Shown in pieces: positions 43,619 through 53,158 of a stretch of DNA of 64,000 nt. A program made the translations under genes and the position numbers. Origin of the DNA: OLB4 sp002050165 (GTDB lineage: Bacteria > Bacteroidota > Ignavibacteria > Tepidaquicellales > Tepidaquicellaceae); the NCBI GenBank assembly GCA_030263475.1, contig SZPC01000005.1:1-64000 (forward strand), given 5' to 3'. The notes beneath the pieces were generated by a model. That model was not told the origin of the DNA, searched no databases, and saw nothing but the letters and a program-made list of their open reading frames with translations. Each line of letters starts with the position of its first letter. The first letter of the stretch is position 1.

Positions 43619-44341
43619 ATGAAAAGAATATTCAGCAACCTGATACTCATCGGGCGACCTGCATCAGGGAAATCCGAAATAATTGATTTCATACACAAGA
43701 CTTCGAATTTTAACCGGGATCAACAATTGCATCTCGGAAAGAGAATCCATATACTCGACGATTTTCCCATGCTTTGGGCTTGGTTCGAAGAAGATTATTT
43801 TATTGAACACGTCTTCGGGAAAGAGAGGTTACATTCGACAAGTGAAGGCTATTTCAAGGAAAAGTACATGTGGAATTTGCTGCTGAGACGAGTTTCTCTC
43901 GAACATACAAAAATAGTGAAAGATAGTGCAGACGAATTCGCTGACCAATCAATTATTATCGAGTTTGCGCGTGGCACCGAACACGGGGGTTACAAAGAAG
44001 CATTCGAACACCTGTCCGATGAAATTTTATCTGACGCAGTCGTGCTCTATGTTAAAGTACCATACGAGGAATCACTCCGGAAAAACCGTAAACGAAGGAA
44101 TCCGGATAAACCACATAGCATTCTGGAACACAGCTTAGATGATAAAGTGCTTGAAACTCTCTACAAGGAATGCGATTGGGAAGAATTTTCATCCGGTGAT
44201 AAGGAATATTTATATGTGAGGCAGCACAAAATTCCGTATGTGGTTTTCGATAATATGCCATCGAAGACAGATTCAGCAGATGACCTTGCACCTGAATTAA
44301 ACAGGTTACTAAACGACCTTTGGGCTATATACAACAGATAA
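43619..44341 (+). CDS. P-loop NTPase (kinase-like), unknown function
   Basis: Initiation at the ATG at 43619 places the first strand (MKRIFSNLILIGRPASGKSE) in the usual position; in-frame ATGs at 43583 and 43601 add up to 12 residues. The Walker A GRPASGKS resembles nucleoside or shikimate kinases. The middle part is rich in aromatic and acidic residues (DDFPMLWAWFEEDYF), with a possible Walker B in IIIEFARGTEHGGY. A basic segment (EESLRKNRKRRNPDKPH) could be a lid. No named family was recognised. The gene is divergent from paaA and followed by a terminator. Confidence 0.65.
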   Translation: MKRIFSNLILIGRPASGKSEIIDFIHKTSNFNRDQQLHLGKRIHILDDFPMLWAWFEEDYFIEHVFGKERLHSTSEGYFKEKYMWNLLLRRVSLEHTKIVKDSADEFADQSIIIEFARGTEHGGYKEAFEHLSDEILSDAVVLYVKVPYEESLRKNRKRRNPDKPHSILEHSLDDKVLETLYKECDWEEFSSGDKEYLYVRQHKIPYVVFDNMPSKTDSADDLAPELNRLLNDLWAIYNR

Positions 44342-44345
44342 AAAG

Positions 44346-44374
44346 AAGGGTGGTATTTCTCCACCCTTTTAATT
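44346..44374. terminator. Bidirectional terminator between convergent genes
   Basis: AAGGGTGG-TATTTCT-CCACCCTT is followed by TTAATTTTT on the plus strand, and its complement by TTCTTTTTA on the minus strand. It serves the P-loop gene and the EF-G-like gene. Confidence 0.88.
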
Positions 44375-44375
44375 T

Positions 44376-46481
44376 TTACTCCTCTGATTTATTCTTCTCG
44401 TAATTATCAATTATCTTTACCTCGATTTCTTTAGGTACTTCTTCATAGTGCGAGAACTTCCGTTTGTAAGTACCCCTTCCCTGAGTAAGCGAGCGGAGTT
44501 TGGAAGAATAACCTTCCATTTCAGAGAGCGGCATTTGCGCTTTGATAAGCTGCAAATGTCCTTCAGATTCCATCCCCATAATTCTTCCGCGCCGTGAGGA
44601 TACATCGCCCGAAACTGCACCCATGAACTCTTCAGGGAAAACGACTTCAACATTGTAAATCGGTTCAAGCAAGACAGGACTTGCATCTTTGAAACCTTTT
44701 TTAAATGCCTGCGATCCGGCAATTTTAAACGAAATTTCATCTGAGTCAACGTTGTGGAAAGTCCCGTCAAATAATGTAACCTTTACGTCAACTACTTTAG
44801 AACCAACCAGAATTCCCTTTTCCATAATCTCTACAATACCTTTTTCAACTGCGGGGATAAAACGACCGGGTACTACACCGCCAACTATCGCATTGACAAA
44901 TTCAAATCCGTTCCCCCTTTCGAGTGGCTCAATTTTAATATGAACGTGACCGTATTGTCCCCTTCCACCGGATTGCTTTTTGTGTTTATACTCTGAATCA
45001 TTTACAGTTGACCTGATTGTTTCCCGATATGGGATTCTGGGCTCAGTAACGTCAACCTCAAGCCCGTATTTATTGTGCATTCTCTGAACAATCGTTTGAA
45101 GGTGAATTTCACCTTGACCGCTGATGATTGTTTGGTTCGTCTGGGTATCGAAATTTGAACTAAAAGATGGGTCTTCCTCGTGGAAGGAATGTAGCGCAAC
45201 TGAGAGCTTATCTTCATCGCCCTTATTTTTTGCAGAAATCGCCATGCTGATATTCGGATCGGGAAATAAAATACCTTTGACAACTACCGGAAGATTCTTT
45301 GATGAAAGTGTGTTGTTGGTATGTGTATGTTTTAACTTCACGACAGAAGCAATGTCGCCGCAAATAACTTCCGGGATTTCCTTCCTGTCTTTCCCCTGCA
45401 TCGTGTATAGCTGAGACAACCTCTCGTTCATACCGTTGTTCCCGTTCACGAGATCCAATCCCTGCCTGACCGAACCTGAGTACACCCTGAAAAACGAAAG
45501 CTCACCAATGTTCTTTTCCGATACTGTTTTAAAAATAAACATCACCGGTTCACCTTTCGGATCGTGCTTGATTTCAATCAAATCTTCTGTACCCGGCTTA
45601 AATCCGGATTCGGTGTCTGAATCAAGCAGGCTTTCACAATATTCCGCAATGAATTCAAGCAATCCCCTGATACCGACATTTGAGGAAGCGCTCGTACAAA
45701 ACAATGGAAATATTTCCCGCTTCGACAAACCAATCTTAAGTCCGCGATCGAGATCTTCATCACTTAACGTTCCCTGATCAAAATATTTTGTCATTAATTC
45801 TTCGTCCTCTTCAGCAATGGTTTCAATAAACGCCTGATGATATTCATCTGCTTTTGCTTTCAGGTTATCCGGAATGTCTTCAATTGTATAATTCCCTTTT
45901 CCGTCTTTCGAGTATTTCAGGAGTTTCATCTTCATCACGTCAATCACTTCGCTGAACCCTCCGCCGGAGTTAACCGGAAACTGGATTACAGTTACTCGGT
46001 TACCGAAACCCTCTTTCAACTGGCTTACAACATTTTCGAAGTCAATGTTTTCGTGGTCAGTTTTATTAACGACAAAAATAATATCATTTTTATAGTAATC
46101 CGTGTATCTGAACGAAATTTCAGTTCCAACTTCCCTGCCCTTCGATGCATCAACGACTACCAGCGATGTGTCGGTAACCCTGAGCGATGAAACAACTTCG
46201 CCTATGAAGTCCATAAAACCGGGCGTATCGAGAATATTCAGTTTTAGCTTCTCGCCTTTATTGTTTTGGATAATTGTATTGAGAAGTGAGGAATTGATTG
46301 ACATTTGTTTTTCTATCTCGTCTTTATGATAGTCGCTTACCGTATTCCCTTCTTCAATTGATCCCATTCTGTTAATTGCACCGGTTGAAAACAGAATTGC
46401 TTCCGCAAGCAAAGTTTTCCCGGTACCGCTATGCCCTATGAGAGAAATGTTCCTGATTTGTGATGTAGTGTACTCTGGCAT
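44376..46481 (-). CDS. Elongation factor G-like GTPase (EF-G2 type)
   Basis: This 701-residue protein has all EF-G domains. G1 is GHSGTGKTLLAEAIL, G3 DTPGFMDFIGEVVSSL, G4 NKTD, and domain IV shows SGGRGQYGHVHIKIEPLERG. It differs from housekeeping EF-G (AHIDAGKT, DTPGHVDF), most notably by Phe in place of the catalytic His after DTPG. Such divergent copies (EF-G-2 or FusA2) occur beside a normal EF-G. The role is not settled and may involve ribosome recycling or stress. No ribosomal genes are adjacent. Confidence 0.87.
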   Translation of the reverse strand: MPEYTTSQIRNISLIGHSGTGKTLLAEAILFSTGAINRMGSIEEGNTVSDYHKDEIEKQMSINSSLLNTIIQNNKGEKLKLNILDTPGFMDFIGEVVSSLRVTDTSLVVVDASKGREVGTEISFRYTDYYKNDIIFVVNKTDHENIDFENVVSQLKEGFGNRVTVIQFPVNSGGGFSEVIDVMKMKLLKYSKDGKGNYTIEDIPDNLKAKADEYHQAFIETIAEEDEELMTKYFDQGTLSDEDLDRGLKIGLSKREIFPLFCTSASSNVGIRGLLEFIAEYCESLLDSDTESGFKPGTEDLIEIKHDPKGEPVMFIFKTVSEKNIGELSFFRVYSGSVRQGLDLVNGNNGMNERLSQLYTMQGKDRKEIPEVICGDIASVVKLKHTHTNNTLSSKNLPVVVKGILFPDPNISMAISAKNKGDEDKLSVALHSFHEEDPSFSSNFDTQTNQTIISGQGEIHLQTIVQRMHNKYGLEVDVTEPRIPYRETIRSTVNDSEYKHKKQSGGRGQYGHVHIKIEPLERGNGFEFVNAIVGGVVPGRFIPAVEKGIVEIMEKGILVGSKVVDVKVTLFDGTFHNVDSDEISFKIAGSQAFKKGFKDASPVLLEPIYNVEVVFPEEFMGAVSGDVSSRRGRIMGMESEGHLQLIKAQMPLSEMEGYSSKLRSLTQGRGTYKRKFSHYEEVPKEIEVKIIDNYEKNKSEE

Positions 46482-46663
46482 TTACATTACTCCTGAATTT
46501 TAATTAGTAGAAAACGTCAAGATAATATTCAATTTTCACACTAAAAAGTTAAATATCGGATTCCATTTACTTATCAGATCGAATTTTGCGGATACTGTAT
46601 CAAAATTTTCGCCTTCGGGAGATTTTGACTTCAATACCGAAATAAAACTCGTTAAATTTCAGA

Positions 46664-47218
46664 ATGAATGAAAATTATTTTCCAATCACAACATACGGGA
46701 TGCCTATTCTGAGGCAGGTAACGTACAAAGTAACTGAAATTGATTCAAAGTTGATTGAGAATGTACAGCGGATGTTTCTGACAATGCTCAATGCTGACGG
46801 TATCGGGCTTGCTGCTCCGCAGGTAAATCTGGATCATTCGTTTGCAGTGATTGACATAAGCATGATCGAAGAATTCCAAGAGATAAAACCATTCACCATG
46901 ATAAACCCGGTTATAATTTCGAAGGAAGGAAGCATAATTCTTGAAGAGGGTTGTTTGAGCATCCCCGGCATCAGAGCGGAAATCGAGAGGCCGGAAAAGA
47001 TTTTTGTGAAATATACTGACCTTAGCGAAAGAGATGTTGAACTCGAAGCGGACAACTTACTTGCGAGGGTTATACAGCATGAAATTGATCACCTGAGCGG
47101 AAAATTATTTACAGATTACCTTACGATAGATCAAAAAAGACAACTTAAAGATTCGCTCGATGAGATTAAAAACGGCAAGGTAACTACACGCTATCCATTA
47201 CTCATCCATTCCAGATGA
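46664..47218 (+). CDS. def: Peptide deformylase
   Basis: This 184-residue metalloenzyme removes formyl from nascent N-terminal methionine. The three motifs are complete: GIGLAAPQV, EEGCLSIPG with the metal Cys, and the HExxH-type QHEIDHLSG. The stop overlaps the fmt start (ATGA), the classical def-fmt coupling of reversing and adding the formyl group. Confidence 0.97.
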   Translation: MNENYFPITTYGMPILRQVTYKVTEIDSKLIENVQRMFLTMLNADGIGLAAPQVNLDHSFAVIDISMIEEFQEIKPFTMINPVIISKEGSIILEEGCLSIPGIRAEIERPEKIFVKYTDLSERDVELEADNLLARVIQHEIDHLSGKLFTDYLTIDQKRQLKDSLDEIKNGKVTTRYPLLIHSR

Positions 47219-48138
47219 ATATAGTATATATGGGAACGCCGGAGTTCGCAATCCCAACTCTGGAAGCAATTTACCATTCTCACCACAAAATCTCAGCAGT
47301 AGTTACTGTACCTGACAGGCAACGGGGCAGGGGACAAAAGTTATGCACGTCACCGGTGAAAGACTTTGCAATTGCCCGCGGAATTACGGTACTTCAGCCC
47401 GAACGCCTTAAATCAATCGAATTCACCAACCGGATTACAGAGATTTCACCGGATTTAATCGTAGTGGTCGCTTTCAGGATTTTGCCCGAACGAATCATCA
47501 GCATACCGAGGTATGGCGCAATAAATCTTCACGCATCGCTTCTGCCTAAATACCGTGGTGCAGCGCCAATTAATCGCGCAATTATGAACGGCGAAACAGA
47601 AACCGGTGTTACTACATTTTTTCTCGACAAAAATGTTGATACAGGGAATATCATTTTACAGGAGAAAATTCAAATTTGTGATGACGATAATGCGACTACG
47701 CTGCACGACAAATTAAAATTGCTCGGTGCTGAAGTTGTATTAAGAACGCTCGAATTAATTGAAAGCGGCAACTACACACTACAGAAACAGCGTGACGTAA
47801 GCGCAACAATGGCGCCGAAAATTTTCAAAGAAGATTGCAGGATTGACTGGAGTCAAAATGCCATATCCATTCACAACAAAATCAGAGGGCTTTCACTATA
47901 CCCCGCTGCTTGGACAACCTTCAACGGGAAAACCATTAAGATTTTTTCTTCAAAGATAACCGCGCTTCCCTCTCCCTCTGAACTGGGAAAGATTGTGATT
48001 AATGATAAAAAACTTTTTGTGCACACAATTGATTTGTTAATCGAGGTGACTGAGCTACAGCTTGAAGGGAAATCCAAAGTTACCGCTCACGACTTTATAA
48101 ACGGCTTGCGCGAAAAATCAAATTTATTCTTCAGCTAA
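47215..48138 (+). CDS. fmt: Methionyl-tRNA formyltransferase
   Basis: This 307-residue enzyme formylates initiator Met-tRNA with N10-formyl-tetrahydrofolate. Diagnostic segments are VYMGTPEFAIPTLEAI, the catalytic Asn/His in AINLHASLLPKYRGAAPI and the catalytic Asp in DKNVDTGNIILQ. The C-terminal OB-like domain begins near DCRIDWSQNAISIHNKIRG. It is coupled to def and serves here as a comparison for the sugar formyltransferase at 13341-14228. Confidence 0.97.
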   Translation: MNIVYMGTPEFAIPTLEAIYHSHHKISAVVTVPDRQRGRGQKLCTSPVKDFAIARGITVLQPERLKSIEFTNRITEISPDLIVVVAFRILPERIISIPRYGAINLHASLLPKYRGAAPINRAIMNGETETGVTTFFLDKNVDTGNIILQEKIQICDDDNATTLHDKLKLLGAEVVLRTLELIESGNYTLQKQRDVSATMAPKIFKEDCRIDWSQNAISIHNKIRGLSLYPAAWTTFNGKTIKIFSSKITALPSPSELGKIVINDKKLFVHTIDLLIEVTELQLEGKSKVTAHDFINGLREKSNLFFS

Positions 48139-48309
48139 ATTGTCTGAAGTGATTTTACTTTTTCTCAACAAAAACCGGGAATTCCAAAAGAACTGTTACG
48201 CACCTTCGCATAAAGTTCAGGGTTAAATTACTTTACAACGGCAAATACTAAATCGGTAATAGGCACAAGTTGAGTGGAGAGAAAGTTACTAACAGTAAGC
48301 GGTGATAAA

Positions 48310-49653
48310 TTACTTTTTACCGCTCCCATACCTTTTTTCCGAATTTTTTTCAGAACGGATTTTTCGTAAAATTTCAAGTTTACGCTTCAGTTCAGATTCA
48401 AATCCGTTTACGGTCGGAATATAAAACTCTTTATCTTTCAATTCAGGTGGTAGAAAAGACTGACCGGAAAAGTGATTTTCAAAATCATGGTCGTACTGAT
48501 AATCTCTTCCGTAGTAAAGGTCTTTCATCAGTTTCGTAGGCGCATTTCTCAGGTGCAGCGGGACATCGGGAACCGGATTATTTTTAACTTCATCCAAAGC
48601 ATTTTTAATTGCCATATAGGAAGCGTTACTTTTCGGGGCGAGGGCGAGATAAACAGCAGCCTGCGAAAGTACAATTGACGCTTCGGGCATTCCGATAAAG
48701 TTCACCGCATGAAAAGCATTGCACGCAACGTTTAAAGCCTGTGGGTCAGCGTTACCTATATCTTCACTTGCGAGCACAATCATCCTTCGGGCGATGAATT
48801 TCGGGTCTTCACCGCCGTCAATCATTCTCGCCATCCAGTAAACTGCAGCGTCCGGGTCGCTCCCGCGCATACTTTTTATAAAGGCTGAAATAACGTTGTA
48901 ATGCTCTTCACGGTTCTTATCGTACTTTATATAATTGACCTGAAACGATTGTTTGAGCAATTCATTTGACAATTCAGCTTTATTCTCCTTTGCGCCAAGT
49001 TTCACTGCAAGTTCAAACCCGTTCAGCATTTTCCGTGCGTCTGAACCCGATATTTCAAACAGGAAATTTTTGTCCTCAATTTCAATCTCAAACTGCGATA
49101 AAAATAAATCTTCACTGATGGCGTTATTCAATATTTTTTCAAGGTTGCCCTTGCTCAAGGGTTCAAGCACGAACACACGACTCCGGGAAAGCAACGGCGA
49201 AATTATTTCAAATGACGGATTTTCTGTTGTAGCTCCAATTAAAATTATCCAACCCTTCTCAGTTGCGTTGAGAAGCGAATCCTGCTGCGCTTTATTAAAC
49301 CGGTGTATTTCATCAATGAACAGGATAGTTTTAACTAAGGATGTTTCCAGACGGTGCTTTGCTTCAGCAATAGCATCCCTAACATCTTTGACGCCGGAGC
49401 TAATTGCGGAAAGTTGAATCATAGTGGAGTTTGTTTCTGCAGCTATTAATCCAGCAAGAGTGGTTTTTCCGGTACCCGGGGGACCCCATAAGATCATATT
49501 GTATATTTCACCGGATTTAATGAGCGCGCTTAAAGGTTTGCCCTCGCCGAGCAAATGTTCCTGACCTGCGAATTTTTCGATGGATTTTGGGCGCATTCTT
49601 TCAGCAAGCGGAATTAACAAGCTGTCAGGATTTTCTTCGAAAAGTGATTTCAC
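48310..49653 (-). CDS. rarA: Replication-associated recombination protein A (AAA+ ATPase)
   Basis: This 447-residue protein matches RarA/MgsA. It shows PLAERMRPKSIEKFAGQEHL, Walker A GPPGTGKTTLAGLIA, Walker B ILFIDEIHRFNKAQQD, and the C-terminal tetramerisation part (SDPDAAVYWMARMIDGGEDP, RRMIVLASEDIGNADPQAL). RarA works at stalled forks and single-strand gaps. It is transcribed opposite to the clpB-like gene, with 96 bases between their starts. Confidence 0.95.
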   Translation of the reverse strand: MKSLFEENPDSLLIPLAERMRPKSIEKFAGQEHLLGEGKPLSALIKSGEIYNMILWGPPGTGKTTLAGLIAAETNSTMIQLSAISSGVKDVRDAIAEAKHRLETSLVKTILFIDEIHRFNKAQQDSLLNATEKGWIILIGATTENPSFEIISPLLSRSRVFVLEPLSKGNLEKILNNAISEDLFLSQFEIEIEDKNFLFEISGSDARKMLNGFELAVKLGAKENKAELSNELLKQSFQVNYIKYDKNREEHYNVISAFIKSMRGSDPDAAVYWMARMIDGGEDPKFIARRMIVLASEDIGNADPQALNVACNAFHAVNFIGMPEASIVLSQAAVYLALAPKSNASYMAIKNALDEVKNNPVPDVPLHLRNAPTKLMKDLYYGRDYQYDHDFENHFSGQSFLPPELKDKEFYIPTVNGFESELKRKLEILRKIRSEKNSEKRYGSGKK

Positions 49654-49749
49654 TGAAATTAACTTATAAAATATATTTGCTTTATCCTACTCTATTTTAT
49701 TTTCCATAGAATAAACTTTGTACATTACATATTTTTGGTAAAATTCACT

Positions 49750-51093
49750 ATGGCAGACAAAACCGTTAACCCAACAAAAAAAAGGCTTGAAGAGATTGAA
49801 AAGGAACTGGCAGACCTCCAATCGTTGAAAAAAGAATTGGTAGCGCACTGGAACCTCGAGAAGGATTTAATTAAAACTATCAGGGCTTCAAAAGAAGAAA
49901 TTGAAGACCTGAAGGCTGAAGCTGAGCAACTTGAACGTCAGGGAGATTTGACAAAAGTAGCAGAGATTAGATACGGAAAAATCCCCGGTCTTGAAAAGCA
50001 AATCAGCGACAAGACGGAGGAGCTTTCAAAAGTCCAAAGCGATAAGAAAATGCTGAAAGAAGAGGTTGATTCAGAGGATATCGCAGAGATAGTTTCACGA
50101 TGGACAGGAATTCCCGTTTCGAAAATGCTTGAAGGCGAACGTCAGAAACTATTGAATATGGAAAAGAACCTTGAGCAGAGAGTAGTTGGACAGGATGATG
50201 CTGTAACAGCAGTTTCTAATGCAATAAGGAGATCCCGTGCGGGCTTGCAGGACGAAAGCAGACCAATCGGATCATTCATTTTCCTCGGGACAACCGGGGT
50301 TGGTAAAACTGAACTGGCAAGAGCGCTTGCTGAGTTTCTTTTCGACGATGAAAAAGCTATTGTCAGAATTGACATGAGCGAGTATATGGAAAAATTTGCT
50401 GTATCGAGGTTAATCGGCGCGCCACCCGGATATGTTGGTTATGAAGAGGGGGGGCAATTAACTGAAGCCGTCAGAAGAAAACCTTACTGCGTTGTGTTGC
50501 TCGATGAAATAGAAAAAGCACATCCCGATGTATTTAATATCCTTCTGCAAGTACTTGACGAAGGTAGGTTAACCGATTCGAAAGGCAAAACCGTAAACTT
50601 CAAGAACACGATTATTATTATGACATCAAATATCGGTTCTCATCTGATTCAGGAAAAAATGGACATTTTAACTGACGTTAACCGAGATGAGGTAATGGGC
50701 GAACTGAAGGTTAAACTTTTCGATCTGCTGAAATCATCTATTCGCCCGGAATTCCTTAACCGAATTGACGAAATAATTTTATTTAAACCGCTCACTCAAA
50801 AAGAAATCAGGTTGATTGTTGACCTTCAGCTGACAAACCTCTTCCGACGATTGGAGCATAACCAAATTACAATGACTGTTGACAATGAAGTAAAGGATTG
50901 GCTGGGGAAATTGGGATTTGATGTGGCTTTCGGTGCCAGACCGCTGAAGAGGATCGTTCAGAAACATCTGATAAACAAACTATCGGAGAAAATACTAGCT
51001 GCGGAAATTCTACCCGGTGATAAGATAAATGCCGTTCTCAATGTTAATGGGGAAATTGATTTCGTTAAAGTCGGCACCAAATCCCCGTCATAA
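49750..51093 (+). CDS. N-terminally truncated ClpB (middle domain + second AAA+ domain)
   Basis: This 447-residue protein corresponds to only the second half of ClpB (usually about 860). Numbered from the TTG at 49735, residues 12-105 are the coiled-coil middle domain (KKRLEEIEKELADLQSLKK). The second ATPase has Walker A GTTGVGKTE (K191), Walker B VVLLDEIEKAHPDV, the pore loop GAPPGYVGYEEGG and the Arg-finger region IRPEFLNRIDEI. The N domain and first ATPase are absent, and upstream DNA is occupied by rarA on the other strand, so this is not a local frameshift. The ATG at 49750 is the likely start. It may be a degenerate copy or a short partner of a full ClpB elsewhere. Confidence 0.88.
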   Translation: MADKTVNPTKKRLEEIEKELADLQSLKKELVAHWNLEKDLIKTIRASKEEIEDLKAEAEQLERQGDLTKVAEIRYGKIPGLEKQISDKTEELSKVQSDKKMLKEEVDSEDIAEIVSRWTGIPVSKMLEGERQKLLNMEKNLEQRVVGQDDAVTAVSNAIRRSRAGLQDESRPIGSFIFLGTTGVGKTELARALAEFLFDDEKAIVRIDMSEYMEKFAVSRLIGAPPGYVGYEEGGQLTEAVRRKPYCVVLLDEIEKAHPDVFNILLQVLDEGRLTDSKGKTVNFKNTIIIMTSNIGSHLIQEKMDILTDVNRDEVMGELKVKLFDLLKSSIRPEFLNRIDEIILFKPLTQKEIRLIVDLQLTNLFRRLEHNQITMTVDNEVKDWLGKLGFDVAFGARPLKRIVQKHLINKLSEKILAAEILPGDKINAVLNVNGEIDFVKVGTKSPS

Positions 51094-51095
51094 TA

Positions 51096-51932
51096 ATGAT
51101 TAATTACACCAAAAGTTTTTTCAATCTCAGAATACTAAAACTGAGCGAAATACTCCTTCACGAAGCTACCGAAAGCAACCGACTCAGAAATATTTATTCC
51201 AGAATTGCAAGGTCAAGATTTCTGATGAATCCCGTTATCGTCGGTAAATATGGTGAAGAATATGTACTCATTGACGGTGCAAACAGAGCCGGCTCATTAA
51301 AAGAAATCGGTTGCAAGTTGATCTTAGCACAGATTATAAATTATAAGAGCCCCGATGTAAAATTGCTAACATGGGATCACCTGATTTACAATTTTGATTT
51401 GCACATGTTGGATAGGTTTGCAATCAGACATAACCTCAAATATGAATTAATCGAGGGTGTGATATCAAAACCTATTGTTGAAAATAAAGATGACAATATA
51501 TTTGCAACCGAAATCGAATCGGGAAAGACATTATCGATTGAATTACCGTACGAGTTCTTTGATAAAATCAAAGCAATTACCAATCTGACCAAATTATATT
51601 TTCACAAATTCAATTTCGACAGGTCTGAGTCCGAAATAAGCATTTCAGAGTTGAGAAAATATTCCCGAAGGAACGGCGTACTCATTAAGTTTCCGGCATT
51701 CAGTAAACAACAAATTATGAGGATTGCTCGCAGCAGTCATCATCTGCCGGCGGGTATTTCGCGGCACATTGTAGTCAACAGGGTTCTGCATGTGAAGTAT
51801 GATATTGAAAAATTAAAAAGCACATCGGGGATTGAGACGAAACAAAAGGAGCTTGAAGATTTATTGTTGAAGAAAATTGACTCGAACAAAGTCAGACAGT
51901 ACACCGAATCAGTAATAGTTTTCGACGAGTAG
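51096..51932 (+). CDS. ParB/Srx-fold protein similar to SbnI/SerK serine kinases
   Basis: This 278-residue protein has an N-terminal ParB-like domain with H22-E23 in EILLHEATESNRLRN, the segment NPVIVGKYGEEYVLIDGANR (D60, N63, R64) and EIGCKLILAQIINY. This pattern is typical of SbnI and SerK proteins, which phosphorylate free L-serine or act as regulators in siderophore synthesis. The C-terminal domain has SSHHLPAGISRHIVVNRVLH, also shared with that group. No siderophore genes are visible. The gene starts two bases after the short ClpB gene and overlaps lolC by one base, so it is in one operon. Confidence 0.68.
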   Translation: MINYTKSFFNLRILKLSEILLHEATESNRLRNIYSRIARSRFLMNPVIVGKYGEEYVLIDGANRAGSLKEIGCKLILAQIINYKSPDVKLLTWDHLIYNFDLHMLDRFAIRHNLKYELIEGVISKPIVENKDDNIFATEIESGKTLSIELPYEFFDKIKAITNLTKLYFHKFNFDRSESEISISELRKYSRRNGVLIKFPAFSKQQIMRIARSSHHLPAGISRHIVVNRVLHVKYDIEKLKSTSGIETKQKELEDLLLKKIDSNKVRQYTESVIVFDE

Positions 51933-53158
51933 TGAAACTTGAAAATTTCATAGCGAGACGTTACCTCTTCTCTAAAAGGAAGATTAACTTTATAACAATT
52001 ATTACGGGTATTTCCGTGATTGGTGTTACGATTGGCGTAGCAGCAATGATAATTGTTCTATCGGTCTTCAATGGGTTCAATCAAAAAGTTACATCAATTT
52101 TGGTTAATTTTGATCCACACCTAAGAATTGAATCCGCTAATGGAGAGTTGTTAACCGACTATCATTCAATTCAACAGAAGCTCGATAAAGCAGGTTACAG
52201 CAGGTCATCGCCGTTTACTTTAACCAAAGGGATGGTCAGTAGCGAACAACTCAACAAGGTTCTGTACGTAAAAGGTGTGGATGCGCAAACTGTTGATAAA
52301 GTTTCGGGTATTAAGGATGTAGTTGTACTTGGTGAATTCGATTTAAAAAACACAGGTGAGGTCGGTGGGATTGTCATCGGGAGACCGATTGCAGGCGAGT
52401 TACGGGCATTAACCGGTGATACTATTACCTTGCTAAGTCCAGTCGGTCTTGAACATTCGCTGACACAATTCGTAAAACCTGTTACCAAAAGATTCGTTGT
52501 GCGGGGAATTTTCGATTCCGATAACAAGGAATATGATTCGAAATACGCTTATATATCGCTTGAAAACGCTGCCGAATTGTTCGAACTTGGCGATGGTGTG
52601 CAAGGAGTCGAAATTCGACTTAACGATATAAACGAGTCAGACGATGCAAAGGAAAAGCTTAAAGAAATTTTCGGTAACAACTTCAAGATCATGACATGGT
52701 ACGATTTGCACAAAGATTTCTATTCAATCCTTAAAATTGAAAGATTGGTCGCATTTATAATTTTAAGTATAATAATTCTTGTTGCATCCTTTAATATTCT
52801 CGCGTCGTTAACTATGACGGTAATCGAGAAGAAGCGGGATATCGGTGTTCTCAAATCAATGGGTGCAACTGACAAAACCATTACGAAAATTTTTCTAACC
52901 GAAGGCGTAGCTGTCGGATTAATCGGAATGATTGCCGGCAGTATCATAGGGCTTGCAGTTACTCTTGCACAAAAATATTTTGAATTTTACAGAATTGATT
53001 CATCGGTTTATAAATTCGACGCGTTACCGGTTGAGTTGAGGTACACGGATTTTATCTTTGTACCTCTTGCAGCTTTTGTACTATGTTTCCTTGCTTCACT
53101 TTACCCTTCAAGGAAAGCAGCAAAGCAAAATCCGGTTGAATCTATAAGATGGGAATAA
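51932..53158 (+). CDS. lolC: Lipoprotein-releasing ABC transporter permease (LolC/E)
   Basis: This 408-residue inner-membrane permease extracts lipoproteins for transfer to the outer membrane. It opens FIARRYLFSKRKINFITIIT, has a first helix GVTIGVAAMIIVLSVFNGFN, a periplasmic MacB-like domain, and three C-terminal helices (IILSIIILVASFNILASLTM). KKRDIGVLKSMGATDKTITKIF is the coupling-helix signature. The GTG start overlaps the preceding TAG. A single LolC/E-type permease with LolD suggests a homodimer rather than the LolCE pair. Confidence 0.93.
   Translation: MKLENFIARRYLFSKRKINFITIITGISVIGVTIGVAAMIIVLSVFNGFNQKVTSILVNFDPHLRIESANGELLTDYHSIQQKLDKAGYSRSSPFTLTKGMVSSEQLNKVLYVKGVDAQTVDKVSGIKDVVVLGEFDLKNTGEVGGIVIGRPIAGELRALTGDTITLLSPVGLEHSLTQFVKPVTKRFVVRGIFDSDNKEYDSKYAYISLENAAELFELGDGVQGVEIRLNDINESDDAKEKLKEIFGNNFKIMTWYDLHKDFYSILKIERLVAFIILSIIILVASFNILASLTMTVIEKKRDIGVLKSMGATDKTITKIFLTEGVAVGLIGMIAGSIIGLAVTLAQKYFEFYRIDSSVYKFDALPVELRYTDFIFVPLAAFVLCFLASLYPSRKAAKQNPVESIRWE

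Noticed and set aside
48299..48329. Inverted repeat AGCGGT ... ACCGCT at the 3' end of rarA
   Set aside because: Only 6-bp arms across a long loop, partly inside the coding end and without a U-tract.
48953..49417. 154-codon plus-strand frame
   Set aside because: Antisense to rarA. It was also considered as a possible missing ClpB upstream half, but it shows no AAA+ motifs.
49717..49737. Bacteroidota-type promoter (TTTG ... TATTTTTG) before the short clpB
   Set aside because: The -7-like element matches, but the spacing to TTTG is only 9 bases instead of about 19, and it would leave almost no leader before the ATG.
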